Source: Demequina sediminicola (GTDB lineage: Bacteria > Actinomycetota > Actinomycetes > Actinomycetales > Demequinaceae). Taken from it: a stretch of 64,000 nt of DNA. This document shows positions 8,597 to 19,969 of the stretch, one piece after another. The DNA lies in assembly GCF_000975055.1 (NCBI RefSeq), contig NZ_BBRB01000003.1:62001-126000 (forward strand), read 5' to 3'. Under the pieces are notes generated by a model. It worked only from the letters and a program-made list of their open reading frames with translations. It was not told where the DNA came from and did not search any database. How positions within the stretch are numbered: position 1 is the stretch's first letter; every line of letters begins with the position of its first letter. The position numbers were made by a program, and so were the translations under genes.

Positions 8597-9456
8597 GTTT
8601 GCTCACTGATCCACTCGTGCAGCGGATGCTGCTTGTCGCCATCATGGTGGGAGCGACAGCCCCGATCGTCGGCACTTACCTCGTCCACCGTCGTATGGCG
8701 CTACTAGGTGACGGCATCGGCCACGTTGCGCTCGCTGGTGTTGCCGCGGGTTGGCTCGCCGGTTCGTGGGCCGACCTCGCCGACCAAGACGCCCTGGCCA
8801 TCCCGGGGGCCATTGTGTTTGCCATTACCGGTGCGGTCGTGATCGAGCGCATGCGCGCTCGCGGAATCGCTGCGGCCGACGTCATCATGGCAGTGATGTT
8901 CTATGGCGGCATCGCCTCCGGAGTGCTGTTGATCTCAGCTGCCGGCGGCTCCAATGCGAATCTGATGGGCTACCTTTTTGGCTCCATCTCCACTGTGAGT
9001 TGGAACGATGTCTGGGTCACGGTCGGCCTGTCAGTGGTGATCCTCGTGGTGGGACTAGGTCTGCGCCCGTCGCTCTTTGCAGTGACACACGACCAGGAGT
9101 TCGCATATTCCACTGGACTTCCTGTGAGCGCACTCAACATGGTCGTGGCGGTTCTGTCCGCTGTGACCATCACCGCGTCGATGCGGGTGGTGGGTGTCCT
9201 GCTAGTGTCCGGCCTCATGATCCTTCCTGTCGCGATCAGTCAGATGCTGACACATTCGTTCTCGAAGACCATGAGCTTTGCGATGGTCATCGGAGTGGTT
9301 CTCTGTATGGTGGGCGTGGGCATCACGTTGTTCTACGACCTCCAGCCTGGTGCACTCATTGTGGTGCTGGGCGTACTGCTCTATGTTGTGGTCGCCTCCG
9401 GCGCAAGTCTGCGGCGACGACGCAGGCGACGCAACGAAATGGCGGCGATCGCATGA
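8593..9456 (+). CDS. znuB: Zinc ABC transporter permease
   Basis: A 287-residue integral membrane permease of the ABC-3 family with about 8 hydrophobic segments (for example LLVAIMVGATAPIVGTYLV and VVGVLLVSGLMILPVAI). It conserves RMALLGDGIGHVALAGVA near the N-terminus. GTG 8593 follows GGGAGG (8580-8585) and overlaps the znuC stop by 4 bp. It forms the membrane channel for ZnuA/ZnuC. Confidence 0.93.
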   Translation: MSLLTDPLVQRMLLVAIMVGATAPIVGTYLVHRRMALLGDGIGHVALAGVAAGWLAGSWADLADQDALAIPGAIVFAITGAVVIERMRARGIAAADVIMAVMFYGGIASGVLLISAAGGSNANLMGYLFGSISTVSWNDVWVTVGLSVVILVVGLGLRPSLFAVTHDQEFAYSTGLPVSALNMVVAVLSAVTITASMRVVGVLLVSGLMILPVAISQMLTHSFSKTMSFAMVIGVVLCMVGVGITLFYDLQPGALIVVLGVLLYVVVASGASLRRRRRRRNEMAAIA

Positions 9457-9863
9457 ATGCCTCTCCCGCTCCCCGTATGACCAAGCAGCGCGCCGCTGTG
9501 CTCGAAGCACTCGCCGGTTCGGCCGAGTTCCGTTCCGCCCAGGGCTGGCACGAGTCTCTTCGCCGCGATGGGTCGACGGTGGGTCTCGCCACGGTGTATC
9601 GCTCACTGCAGGCACTCGCGGAAGCCAACGAGGTAGATGCGGTGGTCACCGAGTCAGGTGAAACGCTCTACCGGTTGTGTGGTGCAGTCGATGCTCACCA
9701 CCACCACTTGCGTTGCCGGGTGTGTGGCACCGCCCAGGACATCGAGGTACCCGACTTCGAGGAATGGGCGCATGCCATGGCGCGGTCCCAAGGCTTCACC
9801 GACATCGACCACACCGTAGAAATCACCGGTGTTTGTGCGGCCTGCGCTACCTCGAGCCGCTAA
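9453..9863 (+). CDS. zur: Fur-family zinc uptake regulator
   Basis: A 136-residue Fur-family repressor. The winged helix covers residues ~8-75 (MTKQRAAVLEAL, GLATVYRSLQAL). The dimerisation half has HHHHLRCRVCG and a second pair VCAACATS, the four cysteines of the structural zinc site. Its position in the znu operon, the His-rich ZnuA, and the upstream Zur-type box support zinc rather than iron sensing. ATG 9453 overlaps the znuB stop by 4 bp. It probably represses its own operon. Confidence 0.92.
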   Translation: MNASPAPRMTKQRAAVLEALAGSAEFRSAQGWHESLRRDGSTVGLATVYRSLQALAEANEVDAVVTESGETLYRLCGAVDAHHHHLRCRVCGTAQDIEVPDFEEWAHAMARSQGFTDIDHTVEITGVCAACATSSR

Positions 9864-10480
9864 TGCCAGGAGTACCGGGCTTTATCTCGGCCCTCGGGTG
9901 GTGGGGCATCGTCCCGTTTCTCTTTGCTGTGGTCTTTTTCCGCTCCCAAGGAACGTACTGGCTTGGCCGCTGGCTTCGCCGAGGAGCCGATGCTTGGGCG
10001 TTGCAAGAGACAGCAGAGCCTGAAGGGACGACGACACCCGTCGCCACTCAGCTACCTTCATCCGCCCCTGCGCCAGCATCGTCGCCAGCACAGACGACGA
10101 CGGAGAACGCTCAGGCCGCCCGCCCGAAGTCGCGCATCGCCCAACGACTCTCAGGCCCAGCGATGGCCAAGGCGCAAGTGTTCCTCGAGAAATGGGGATT
10201 CGTGGGCATCCCCCTGTGCTTCCTCACCGTGGGCTTCCAAACCATCGTGTTGGGCACCGCGGGCTACACGCGCATGCGATGGGATTTCTTCACGCTCGCG
10301 ATGCTGCCGGGGTGCGCGACCTGGTCACTGATCTACGGGGGCGTCTCCGTCACACTGATCGAACTGTGGCAACGGTCTCCATGGCTCTTCATGCTGGGCC
10401 TCCTGACCGTCATCGGCGTGGCCTACGGCGCTACTAGGCTGCGCCGAAACGCCGGTTCCGCCGCGCATACTCCTCAATAG
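9863..10480 (+). CDS. DedA/VTT-like small membrane protein
   Basis: A 205-residue membrane protein whose ATG overlaps the zur stop by one base, so it is probably the last gene of the zinc operon. Hydrophobic segments flank a disordered Pro/Ala/Thr/Gln-rich stretch (~50-85). After it come [45 protein letters not shown] and two more segments, resembling DedA/VTT-domain proteins, which include lipid scramblases and flippases. The family call is tentative and a link to zinc is unproven. Its last 47 bp overlap the end of uppS on the other strand. Confidence 0.6.
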   Translation: MPGVPGFISALGWWGIVPFLFAVVFFRSQGTYWLGRWLRRGADAWALQETAEPEGTTTPVATQLPSSAPAPASSPAQTTTENAQAARPKSRIAQRLSGPAMAKAQVFLEKWGFVGIPLCFLTVGFQTIVLGTAGYTRMRWDFFTLAMLPGCATWSLIYGGVSVTLIELWQRSPWLFMLGLLTVIGVAYGATRLRRNAGSAAHTPQ

Positions 10481-11192
10481 CCGCCCACAAGTGTGTCCGG
10501 TCGACGTCCGGCCATAGCGTGTTTGAGAACACATACTCCGCGTAGGCCGCCTGCCACGGCAGGAAATTACTGGACCGTTGCTCTCCGCTAGAGCGCCAGA
10601 ACAAATCCACATCAGGCATATCAGGCTCGTCGAGGTGTGCGGCGAGAGTCTTCTCCGTCACCTTGTCAGGGTCGATCTCCCCCGCTGCGACCTTCCGTGC
10701 GATCTCGCGTGCTGCATCGGCGATCTCTGCACGGCCGCCATAATTCACGCACATCGTCAAAGTAAGACCAGTATTGTCCTGCGTGAGTTCCTCGGCCTTT
10801 TCGAGTTCCTTGATGACCGAGGTCCATAGCTTGGGTCGACGCCCGGCCCAGCGCACGCGCACGCCCCACTCATGCATCTCATCGCGACGGCGACGGATGA
10901 CATCGCGGTTGAAGCCCATGAGGAACTTCACCTCTTCAGGACTGCGCTTCCAGTTCTCGGTGGAGAATGCATAGGCGCTGAGGTGGGTCACGCCAATGTC
11001 GATGGCACCAGCCACCACATCAAGCAAGGACGACTCGCCCTGCTCATGCCCTGCAGTACGCGGAAGCCCACGGTCCTTGGCCCACCGTCCGTTGCCGTCC
11101 ATCACGACAGCGACATGGCCTGGAACGGCCGATGCCGGAAGGTCTGGCGGGGTTGCACCACCTGGATGCGGGAACGGTCTCGCGTAGGTCAC
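10434..11192 (-). CDS. uppS: Isoprenyl (polyprenyl) diphosphate synthase, UppS family
   Basis: A 252-residue cis-prenyltransferase that makes the C50/C55 carrier lipid for cell-wall synthesis. [17 protein letters not shown] (catalytic Asp ~32) is followed by [24 protein letters not shown], and the C-terminal [23 protein letters not shown] that binds isopentenyl diphosphate. It is paired with recO 44 bp upstream on the same strand, a common actinobacterial arrangement. Its 3' end overlaps the DedA-like gene tail to tail. Confidence 0.95.
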   Translation of the reverse strand: MTYARPFPHPGGATPPDLPASAVPGHVAVVMDGNGRWAKDRGLPRTAGHEQGESSLLDVVAGAIDIGVTHLSAYAFSTENWKRSPEEVKFLMGFNRDVIRRRRDEMHEWGVRVRWAGRRPKLWTSVIKELEKAEELTQDNTGLTLTMCVNYGGRAEIADAAREIARKVAAGEIDPDKVTEKTLAAHLDEPDMPDVDLFWRSSGEQRSSNFLPWQAAYAEYVFSNTLWPDVDRTHLWAAIEEYARRNRRFGAA

Positions 11193-11236
11193 CTTGCCAG
11201 CCTAGCGGCGGCACAGCGGTGGGGAGCGACGTCAGG

Positions 11237-11977
11237 TCACGGGGTGTCAGCGCGGTCGACATGCGGCAGTGACCGAACCTTGCGTTCCAAGTGGAACTGG
11301 GCGTACGCGGCGATCAAGCCCGCGGCGTCCTTGCGGGCGCGACCATCGGCGGATTCTGCGCGCTCCCAGTCACCGCGCAACAATGCTTCCAGCAGGTCGA
11401 AGGTCTGCGGGCTGGGAGCAGCCGAACCCGGGGGCCGGCACGCCTCGCACACGGCGCCGCCGCCCGAGACCGCGAATGCTCGGTGAGGTCCCGGACGCCC
11501 GCATGAGGCACACGTGTCGAAGCTCGGTTCATAGCCAGATAGCGCCAAGGAGCGCAGGAGGAAGCTGTCGAGTACGAGCCCAGAATCGTGGGCTCGTCGA
11601 CTCAACGCCCCGAGCCCGCCGTGCAGGAGTCGATACTGGTCGTACGCCGGTTCCTTCTCGTGGTCTACCAACTTGTCGGCGGTTTCGACCATCGCCGTGG
11701 CAGCTGTCCACAGGCCATAGTCCTCCGCAATGCGGCGAGCGTACGGTTCACGGGTCTCTACCTGGCTCACGATGTCGAGATTGCGACCCTCATACAGTTG
11801 CACATCGATCAACATGAAAGGCTCCACGCGTGAACCAACGCGGCTCGTCGTGCGGCGCACTCCCTTGGCAACGGCGCGCACTTTTCCGGTGCGCTTGGTC
11901 AGCAACGTAATGATGCGGTCTGCTTCACCGAGCTTGTGGGTCCGCAGGACGATCGCGTCGTCCCGGTAGAGAGGCAT
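11237..11977 (-). CDS. recO: DNA repair protein RecO
   Basis: A 246-residue recombination mediator of the RecFOR pathway. The N-terminal OB fold begins [27 protein letters not shown]. The C-terminal zinc motif is [28 protein letters not shown] 11977 gives the conserved N-terminus; an in-frame extension upstream overlaps the lipoprotein gene and matches nothing in the family. It probably shares a transcript with uppS. Confidence 0.95.
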   Translation of the reverse strand: MPLYRDDAIVLRTHKLGEADRIITLLTKRTGKVRAVAKGVRRTTSRVGSRVEPFMLIDVQLYEGRNLDIVSQVETREPYARRIAEDYGLWTAATAMVETADKLVDHEKEPAYDQYRLLHGGLGALSRRAHDSGLVLDSFLLRSLALSGYEPSFDTCASCGRPGPHRAFAVSGGGAVCEACRPPGSAAPSPQTFDLLEALLRGDWERAESADGRARKDAAGLIAAYAQFHLERKVRSLPHVDRADTP

Positions 11978-11993
11978 AAATCGACGACCCCGA

Positions 11994-12521
11994 CTAGCTC
12001 TCAGGCAACGGTTGGGTGCCGAGCCACACGTCCACTGCCTGTCCACTGACTGCCTGGTCGATTTGCTCCTCCGTGGGCTGGTCAGGCAGGTTCCCCACCG
12101 CCACGGCGGGCTGGGTCAGGGCGACCGCCACACGGATCATGACCTCACCCTTCACCGCTGCCCTGCATGCGACTGCGGCCGAGTCGTACAGCGCATCTTC
12201 AGGGCATACGTCGTCCGAGACATCTTCAGCGCCTGTCGCGTCCGTGATCTCAGTGAGGATGGCATCTGCCGTGTCATAGAAAGGCTCATCGGGCGACCCC
12301 GTCCAGCACTCCTCCACATATGGTGCTGTGACCGTCTCAAGCGTTCCGCCCCACACAACTGAGTCTTCGCAGTCCAACTGTTCCAAACTCTGCCCAGACA
12401 AGTCTGGTAATGCCTCGGCAACCTCGTCGGCATCGGGATTGGACGTACACCCAGCGACCAGGCCCGCGGTCACGGCGGCGATTGCCGCCACCACCGACAT
12501 CCGCAGACCGGCATCATTCAT
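11994..12521 (-). CDS. Putative lipoprotein, unknown function
   Basis: A 175-residue secreted protein. The signal peptide [18 protein letters not shown] ends in a lipobox. The mature part is acidic, contains five cysteines that could form disulfides ([26 protein letters not shown] and CRAAVK), and has no domain I recognise. Two tandem ATGs exist (12524 and 12521); GGAG fits the second better. It lies 16 bp upstream of recO on the same strand. Confidence 0.6.
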   Translation of the reverse strand: MNDAGLRMSVVAAIAAVTAGLVAGCTSNPDADEVAEALPDLSGQSLEQLDCEDSVVWGGTLETVTAPYVEECWTGSPDEPFYDTADAILTEITDATGAEDVSDDVCPEDALYDSAAVACRAAVKGEVMIRVAVALTQPAVAVGNLPDQPTEEQIDQAVSGQAVDVWLGTQPLPES

Positions 12522-12595
12522 CATGACTCCAGTCTAGGTTGCAGGTGGCGCACACCGCCGTGATCCGCAGGCTGAGGTTGTGCCGAGCGTGTCTG

Positions 12596-14415
<1,820 letters not shown>

Positions 14416-14431
<16 letters not shown>

Positions 14432-14460
14432 CAACCAAGGAGAAGCGAGCGTGTACGCAT
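14416..14460 (-). CDS. leuA leader peptide
   Basis: A 14-residue reading frame MRTRSLLLGCRDEA, starting at ATG 14460 with GGTGGAG just upstream. Three consecutive leucine codons (CTT CTC CTT) precede a strong hairpin, the usual logic of amino-acid attenuators: stalling at leucine codons would change folding downstream. Its place directly upstream of leuA supports this strongly. Confidence 0.75.
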
Positions 14461-14473
14461 AACTCCACCATAG

Positions 14474-14486
14474 CGAAGATTCTTCG
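14474..14486. promoter_or_regulatory. Perfect 13-bp palindrome upstream of the leuA leader
   Basis: CGAAGATTCTTCG is symmetric around one base and lies 14-26 bp upstream of the leader ATG, in the expected promoter region of leuA. It could be a repressor operator. No regulator is identified. Confidence 0.35.
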
Positions 14487-14501
14487 TCATTCGCACATGG
14501 T

Positions 14502-14515
14502 TTGCGCTAGCGCAA
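14502..14515. repeat. Perfect 14-bp palindrome at the end of the TM2 gene
   Basis: TTGCGCTAGCGCAA spans the stop codon of the TM2-domain gene and lies upstream of the leuA leader. It may be an operator for leuA or be coincidental. Confidence 0.3.
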
Positions 14516-15118
14516 CAGGAGGCCATCGCCGTCGCGAGTCACCGCGATCACCTCGACGATCACCCACACGGTGACAGCCATCGCAGCAATGATCGTCCAC
14601 CCCAGCAGAATCATGAGCAACAGTTGGCACACGGCAGTGGTAGTCCGACCGGCGTAGAAGTTGTGAATACCGAGGCCACCGAGGAACAGCCCGAGCAGCA
14701 CGTAGGCCACGCGCGACTTTGAGGAGTATCCATAGGGGTCGTACCCATACGGCGCCTGCCCATATGCCTGTACAGGTTGAGCGGCGTACGCCTGCGGCAC
14801 TCCGTGCCCTTGCTGAGCTCCGTACTGCTGTGGCACTCCGTACTGCTGTGGATAGTGCTGCTGCGGGTAGTGCTGCGGCGATGAGTACGGCGCGAGCCCC
14901 GCACCGACGGAGTTCCCCTGTGGTGTCGTGGAGCCAGCACTCTGATAGTGGGCTCCAGTCATATCTGTGCCGGTGTGCGACGGTGGGGGCGGAGGTGGGC
15001 CAGGAGAGAGGGCGACCGGCGGCAGCGGCGAACTCTTCAGCAGGTATCCGCACCGGCCGCAGGCGCGTTCGGTGGGTGCACAGCCAACGCCACATCCCCC
15101 GCAGATCACTTCACTCAT
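14507..15118 (-). CDS. TM2-domain protein with N-terminal zinc-ribbon-like motif
   Basis: A 203-residue protein. The first 30 residues carry two Cys pairs (CGGCGVGC and ACGRCGYLL), resembling a small zinc ribbon. Residues ~35-135 are Pro/Gln/Tyr/Gly-rich (QQYG repeats) and probably disordered. A TM2 domain follows (SRVAYVLLGLFLGGLGIHNFYAGRT, then a second hydrophobic helix). Function unknown; such proteins are common in actinobacterial membranes. ATG 15118 is chosen because it starts at the zinc motif. Confidence 0.75.
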   Translation of the reverse strand: MSEVICGGCGVGCAPTERACGRCGYLLKSSPLPPVALSPGPPPPPPSHTGTDMTGAHYQSAGSTTPQGNSVGAGLAPYSSPQHYPQQHYPQQYGVPQQYGAQQGHGVPQAYAAQPVQAYGQAPYGYDPYGYSSKSRVAYVLLGLFLGGLGIHNFYAGRTTTAVCQLLLMILLGWTIIAAMAVTVWVIVEVIAVTRDGDGLLLR

Positions 15119-15255
15119 GGCAAACCCCCAAGTCTGGATGAGCAACGCGCCCATCACCCCTCAATACCCTCACAACCTATCGGCAGGTGGGGACATTGAA
15201 GAACGACCGACGCACTGTCCTGACACTGTCCTGCCAGGTACCGCATGGGAGAGCC

Positions 15256-16164
15256 CTAAAACCCCATGCGTCCCAACTGCTTGGGGTCTCGTTGCCAGTC
15301 CTTGGCGACCTTGACGTGCAGGTCCAAGTAGACCTTGCGCCCCAAGAGTCGCTGGATGCCTTCGCGGGCGGTGGAGCCGACGTCCTTGAGCCTCGCACCA
15401 CCGCGCCCGATGACGATGCCTTTTTGCGAGTCCCGCTCGACGAAGACCTGAGCACGAATCTCGAGAACATCGCGCTGCGACGTCTCCTCGCCAGGCTCGA
15501 CCATCTCCTCGATCACCACGGCGAGCGAATGCGGAAGTTCATCGCGCACACCCTCGAGCGCAGCTTCACGGATCAGCTCCGCGATACGCACATCCTCAGG
15601 TTCGTCTGTGACGTGTCCTGCGGGGTACAGGGGCGGTCCTTCGGGAAGGTGGCTCACCAGGACGTCATGAATGACGTTGACTTGAATGTCCTTCACGGAC
15701 GACACGGGAACGATGTCCGCCCACTCACCTAACTGTTGGACCGCGAGGAGGTGTTCCCCGACCTTGTCACGCGAGACCTTGTCGACCTTGGTCACGATGG
15801 CGACCACCGGCGCACGGGCCTCGGCGAGTTCACGAGCAATCCACTGGTCCCCGGGACCGATCTTCTCGTCGGCCGGAAGGCAGAATCCGATGACATCAAC
15901 CTCGGCAAAGGTCTCACGCACCAGGTCGTTGAGGCGCTCACCCAGCAGCGTCCGGGGGCGGTGCAGGCCGGGAGTGTCCACAATGATCAGTTGCGAATCG
16001 TCGCGATTGAGGACACCGCGGATCGCGCGCCGTGTGGTCTGAGGGCGCGACGACATAATCGCCACCTTTTCCCCCACGAGCGCATTCATGAGCGTGGACT
16101 TGCCCACATTTGGCCGGCCCACAAAGCACGCAAAACCGCTGCGGTGCTCGACAGCGTCAGTCAT
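15256..16164 (-). CDS. era: GTPase Era
   Basis: A 302-residue GTPase that binds 16S rRNA and assists 30S maturation. G1 is GRPNVGKST (~16-24), G3 is DTPGLHRP, G4 is TKVD. The C-terminal KH domain has [25 protein letters not shown]. Its ATG overlaps the ybeY stop by 4 bp. It is the last gene of the CIRCE-controlled run starting at hrcA. Confidence 0.96.
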   Translation of the reverse strand: MTDAVEHRSGFACFVGRPNVGKSTLMNALVGEKVAIMSSRPQTTRRAIRGVLNRDDSQLIIVDTPGLHRPRTLLGERLNDLVRETFAEVDVIGFCLPADEKIGPGDQWIARELAEARAPVVAIVTKVDKVSRDKVGEHLLAVQQLGEWADIVPVSSVKDIQVNVIHDVLVSHLPEGPPLYPAGHVTDEPEDVRIAELIREAALEGVRDELPHSLAVVIEEMVEPGEETSQRDVLEIRAQVFVERDSQKGIVIGRGGARLKDVGSTAREGIQRLLGRKVYLDLHVKVAKDWQRDPKQLGRMGF

Positions 16165-16628
16165 GAAGTCGCTCCTTGGCCGCGCTGTGCAAGGAAGGTG
16201 AGCAACAGGCGCCGTTGAAGAGCAAACATTTCCTTCTCTTCTTCGGGCTCCACGTGGTCGTAGCCCAGGAGGTGAAGGATTCCGTGGGTGGTGAGGAGCA
16301 GCATCTCTTCCTCAGCCGTATGACCCGCAGCCGTGGCCTGGCGTGCGGCCACCGACGGGCACACCACGATGTCGCCCAAGAGACCGGCGGGAGTGGGTTC
16401 TGACTCGGTGCCCGGACGCAACTCATCCATGGGGAAGCTCAGGACGTCTGTAGGACCTGGCTCGTCCATCCACTGAATGTGCAACTGCTCCATCGCTGGC
16501 TCATCGACAAACATGATGGCCAACTCCGCCCCGTCCGCGACGTGCATCTCACTGAGGACAAAGGACGCGAGCTCTGCGAATTCGATCTCGTCGATCCGCG
16601 CATCGGTCTCGTTGTTGACGTCGATCAC
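16161..16628 (-). CDS. ybeY: Endoribonuclease YbeY
   Basis: A 155-residue metalloenzyme needed for 16S rRNA 3'-end maturation and ribosome quality control. The zinc motif [11 protein letters not shown] (H-x3-H-x5-H) is intact. It overlaps phoH upstream and era downstream by 4 bp each, the usual neighbourhood. Confidence 0.96.
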   Translation of the reverse strand: MIDVNNETDARIDEIEFAELASFVLSEMHVADGAELAIMFVDEPAMEQLHIQWMDEPGPTDVLSFPMDELRPGTESEPTPAGLLGDIVVCPSVAARQATAAGHTAEEEMLLLTTHGILHLLGYDHVEPEEEKEMFALQRRLLLTFLAQRGQGATS

Positions 16629-17680
16629 TTGCCACTCTCCTTGAAACGTCGCTGTTGGCCACCACCGCGTGGTGCGCGCGACTCATCGGCCTTGGCGTAG
16701 GCCGTCACGATGTCTGACACCAGGCGGTGACGGACCACATCTTGAGCACTGAGTTCGCAGAACGCGATGTCTTCAACGTCAGCGAGGATCTCGCGCGAAG
16801 CGCGCAATCCGGAATGAGTTCCGCCGGGCAGATCGACCTGCGTGACATCTCCGGTCACCACCATGGTGGTGCCGAAGCCCAGTCGTGTCAGGAACATCTT
16901 CATCTGCTCGGGTGTCGTGTTCTGTGCCTCGTCGAGGATCACAAACGCATCGTTCAGGGTCCGGCCACGCATATAGGCCAAGGGAGCGACTTCAATAGTG
17001 CCAGCCTCCATCAATCGCGGAATGGACTCTGGGTCGATCATGTCGTGCAGGGCGTCATAGAGCGGCCTCAGGTACGGGTCGATCTTTTCGCTCAGCGATC
17101 CGGGGAGGAACCCGAGCCGCTCGCCAGCCTCGACGGCTGGACGGGTGAGGACAATGCGGTTGACCTTCTTGGCCTGCAACGCAGCGACGGCTTGTGCCAT
17201 CGCTAGATAGGTCTTTCCCGTACCTGCAGGACCGATGCCGAAAGTCACGGTGTGCGTCTCGATGGCCTTGACGTAGTCGGCCTGACCATGGGTCTTAGGA
17301 CGGATAGTCCGTCCACGACTCGACAGGATTGACCTGCTCAATACCCCGGCAGGACGCTCCTGTGAATCACTTGACTCGGCGGCGCCGGCATCCGCAGCGG
17401 CTGCGGCTACTCCACGGGCTGCGGACAGCATTCGCACGGACTCACGCGCTATCTCGGGCGTCAGAGGCACGCCTGCTGCGAGCACGGAGCGGAGTTCATC
17501 GATTGCCGTTGCGGCTGCCGCGACTGCACTGTCAGACCCCGTCAAGGTGATGCGATTGCCTCGGACCAGCACGTCGACCTCGGGGTACGCGCGTTCCACT
17601 TCCTTCATCACGGAGTCGCCGCTGCCCATCAGTTCTGGCATAGAGGCAGCGTCCTCAATCGTGACGATGCGTTCACTCAT
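16625..17680 (-). CDS. PhoH-family ATPase/RNA helicase-like protein
   Basis: A 351-residue PhoH-like protein. An N-terminal KH-like region (~25-65) precedes the ATPase core: Walker [12 protein letters not shown] (~150), [17 protein letters not shown], Walker [20 protein letters not shown], and GDVTQVDLP. It probably acts in RNA metabolism with YbeY. ATG 17680 overlaps the HIT-gene stop by one base (TGATG). Confidence 0.92.
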   Translation of the reverse strand: MSERIVTIEDAASMPELMGSGDSVMKEVERAYPEVDVLVRGNRITLTGSDSAVAAAATAIDELRSVLAAGVPLTPEIARESVRMLSAARGVAAAAADAGAAESSDSQERPAGVLSRSILSSRGRTIRPKTHGQADYVKAIETHTVTFGIGPAGTGKTYLAMAQAVAALQAKKVNRIVLTRPAVEAGERLGFLPGSLSEKIDPYLRPLYDALHDMIDPESIPRLMEAGTIEVAPLAYMRGRTLNDAFVILDEAQNTTPEQMKMFLTRLGFGTTMVVTGDVTQVDLPGGTHSGLRASREILADVEDIAFCELSAQDVVRHRLVSDIVTAYAKADESRAPRGGGQQRRFKESGK

Positions 17681-18021
17681 CAGGCAGGATTCCAATCTAA
17701 GTCGCGACCGCCAATAACGTGGCCATGGGCGTGAAACACCGACTGGCCGGCACGCTCACCGGTGTTGAATATCCAGCGAAACTGGCCGCCGCATTCGTCG
17801 TCAGCGATCTGCTGTGCAGCAGCAGCCATTGCCGCCAACTGGTCTGGGGCTTGAGCCGCGGCTTCCGCCACGTTGGCCACGTGGGCGCGCGGAATCACCA
17901 GCACGTGCACTGGAGCTTTGGGCGCGATGTCCCGAAAGGCCACGACGTGGTCATTTTCAAGCACAATCTCCGCGGGGATCTCGTGCGCCGCAATCTTGCA
18001 GAAAAGGCAGTCGTCACTCAT
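17680..18021 (-). CDS. HIT-family nucleotide hydrolase (HinT-like)
   Basis: A 113-residue HIT protein. [28 protein letters not shown] begins the fold, and HAHGHVIGG is the histidine-triad active site. HinT-type members hydrolyse adenosine phosphoramidates. I chose ATG 18021 because it gives the standard [10 protein letters not shown] start. It lies 4 bp after rsmE. Confidence 0.92.
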   Translation of the reverse strand: MSDDCLFCKIAAHEIPAEIVLENDHVVAFRDIAPKAPVHVLVIPRAHVANVAEAAAQAPDQLAAMAAAAQQIADDECGGQFRWIFNTGERAGQSVFHAHGHVIGGRDLDWNPA

Positions 18022-18025
18022 ATAG

Positions 18026-18817
18026 CTAGCGTAGGCCCCGAGCATCACTCGTGTGCGCCGTCGCGCCGCGGGACCAAGTTCCGCGAGTGGCGGCGAGTGC
18101 CGCAATGGCCACCGGACCCGCACTTGATGCACGCAGCACGTGCGGCCCCAGAGCAACCGTCTCCCCGCCTGCCGCTGCCATGAGGTCGACTTCGCGTTCG
18201 GAGATGCCACCCTCGGGACCGACGACGACCCATACCTCTGCCATGGATTCTCCAAAGTCGAGATCCGTGAGCGCCACGTCGGCCTCTTCGTGCAGGACAA
18301 GAACGCGGGCACCAGATTCGACAGCCCGGCCGATGTTGGAGACGAGTTCAGATGTTGACACGACCTGGTCGACGGGGGCCAGGAAGGCACGGCGTGACTG
18401 CTTCGTTGCAGCGGTCACCAGGGATTCCCACTTGGCACGCGCTTTTTCCGCTTTGGGACCGCGCCACTGCACGATAGAGCGCTCTGACTGCCATGGAATG
18501 ATGCGCGTGGCACCCAGCTCAATCGCAGCCTCCACGGCCTGCTCGTCCCTGCCACCCTTCGCTAGTGCTTGAACGAGGGTCACGGCGGGATCGCTGTCCG
18601 TCGATACCGTGCTCACACGCACGGCGCATAACTCCGGTCCGGTGGCTTCAATGACACCTGCAGCGCGCACGCCGTGGCCATCGACTACATCAATGCGCTC
18701 CCCCACCTCACGACGCTGAACCGTGACAGCGTGACGTGCCTCACCACCGGTGACTGTGATGAGACCTCCCGCGACGGCATCGGCCGCCTCGGGTGAGATG
18801 AAGACAGGAGCGCTCAC
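18026..18817 (-). CDS. rsmE: 16S rRNA m3U1498 methyltransferase
   Basis: A 263-residue SPOUT methyltransferase using S-adenosylmethionine. WVVVGPEGGISEREVDLM and ALGPHVLRASSAGPVAIAAL form the knot. The usual ILRTETA is VLRASSAG here, a variation I believe occurs in actinobacterial members. It follows dnaJ by 6 bp. Confidence 0.93.
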   Translation of the reverse strand: MSAPVFISPEAADAVAGGLITVTGGEARHAVTVQRREVGERIDVVDGHGVRAAGVIEATGPELCAVRVSTVSTDSDPAVTLVQALAKGGRDEQAVEAAIELGATRIIPWQSERSIVQWRGPKAEKARAKWESLVTAATKQSRRAFLAPVDQVVSTSELVSNIGRAVESGARVLVLHEEADVALTDLDFGESMAEVWVVVGPEGGISEREVDLMAAAGGETVALGPHVLRASSAGPVAIAALAATRGTWSRGATAHTSDARGLR

Positions 18818-18823
18818 CTCGGG

Positions 18824-19969
18824 TCAGCGTCCTTTGAACGCGCCGCGAAGGCGCGAGAAGACTCCACCGCCGATGGGCGCAAGATTGGCTTCAGGGAGTT
18901 CTTCCCCGCGCAACGCAGCCAGTTGGCGAAGCAGGTCCGCTTGCTCGTCAGTCAGGTCGCTCGGGGTATGCACATCAAGGTGCACAAAAAGATCCCCACG
19001 GCCGGAGCGCTGCAAACGCCCCACACCAAGACCCTTGACCTTCACGCTGGAGCCAGCATGGGTGCCAGGGCGAATCTCGACGTTCTGCGGCCCGTCGAAG
19101 GTGTCGACTTCCATGTTGGCACCAAGCGCTGCGGCAGTCATAGGAACCTCGAGCGTGCAGTGGAGGTCATCTCCGCGACGCTCAAACACATCATGCGTCT
19201 TTTCACGGATCTCCACGTACAGGTCACCCTTGGGGCCACCAGCAACGCCGGCGTCCCCACGGTTCGACAAGCGAATGCGCGTACCGGTCTCAACACCAGC
19301 CGGAATATCCACCTTGACCGTGTGCTGCGAATGAGTACGTCCCTGGCCCGAGCAGTCGGGGCACGGCGAAGCGATGGTCGTTCCGAAACCTCCACAGGCC
19401 GGGCACGGTGCCGTCGTCATGACGTTGCCGAGCAAGGAGCGCGCCATACGCTGAACCACACCAGCGCCATTGCACTGCATGCACTTCTGCGGTTGAGTTC
19501 CGGGAGCACAGCAAGAACCATGACAGGTGTCACATTCATCAGCGAGGTCGACCTTGATCTCTCGCGACACACCAAAGACCGCTTCCTTCAGTGACAGTGT
19601 GGCCTGAACCAGGGTGTCGCCGCCGCGCTGGACTCGACTAGCAGGTCCGCGCTGTTGGCCACCGAACGGGCTGCCCGCACCGCCTCCACCGCCGAAGAAC
19701 TGCTCGAAGATGTCCTCGAAGCCGAAGCCCTGGGCCCCCCCCTGCGCACCGCCGTGGCCGCCGCGTGGGTCAACGCCACGATCGTATTGGGAACGCTTGT
19801 CTGCGTTACCCAGCACCTCATAGGCCGCAGCGACATCCTTAAAGCGTTCCTCGCTTCCCGGTCCAGCAACGTCGGGGTGCAATTGCCGCGCGAGCTTACG
19901 GTAAGCCTTCTTGATGTCTGCTTCCGAGGCATTGCGCTCAACACCCAGAGTGGCGTAGTAGTCGTTCAC
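18824..19969 (-). CDS. dnaJ: Molecular chaperone DnaJ (hrcA-linked copy)
   Basis: A 381-residue DnaJ. The J domain has DYYATLGVERNASEADIKKAYRKLARQLHPDV with the HPD needed to stimulate DnaK. A Gly/Phe-rich linker follows, then the zinc-binding region with four Cys motifs (CDTCHGSC, CMQCNGAG, CPACGGFG and CPDCSGQG), then the substrate-binding half. The first motif departs from CxxCxGxG by a Cys in place of the last Gly. Its ATG overlaps the hrcA stop by 4 bp, so HrcA controls it with itself. Confidence 0.95.
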   Translation of the reverse strand: MNDYYATLGVERNASEADIKKAYRKLARQLHPDVAGPGSEERFKDVAAAYEVLGNADKRSQYDRGVDPRGGHGGAQGGAQGFGFEDIFEQFFGGGGGAGSPFGGQQRGPASRVQRGGDTLVQATLSLKEAVFGVSREIKVDLADECDTCHGSCCAPGTQPQKCMQCNGAGVVQRMARSLLGNVMTTAPCPACGGFGTTIASPCPDCSGQGRTHSQHTVKVDIPAGVETGTRIRLSNRGDAGVAGGPKGDLYVEIREKTHDVFERRGDDLHCTLEVPMTAAALGANMEVDTFDGPQNVEIRPGTHAGSSVKVKGLGVGRLQRSGRGDLFVHLDVHTPSDLTDEQADLLRQLAALRGEELPEANLAPIGGGVFSRLRGAFKGR

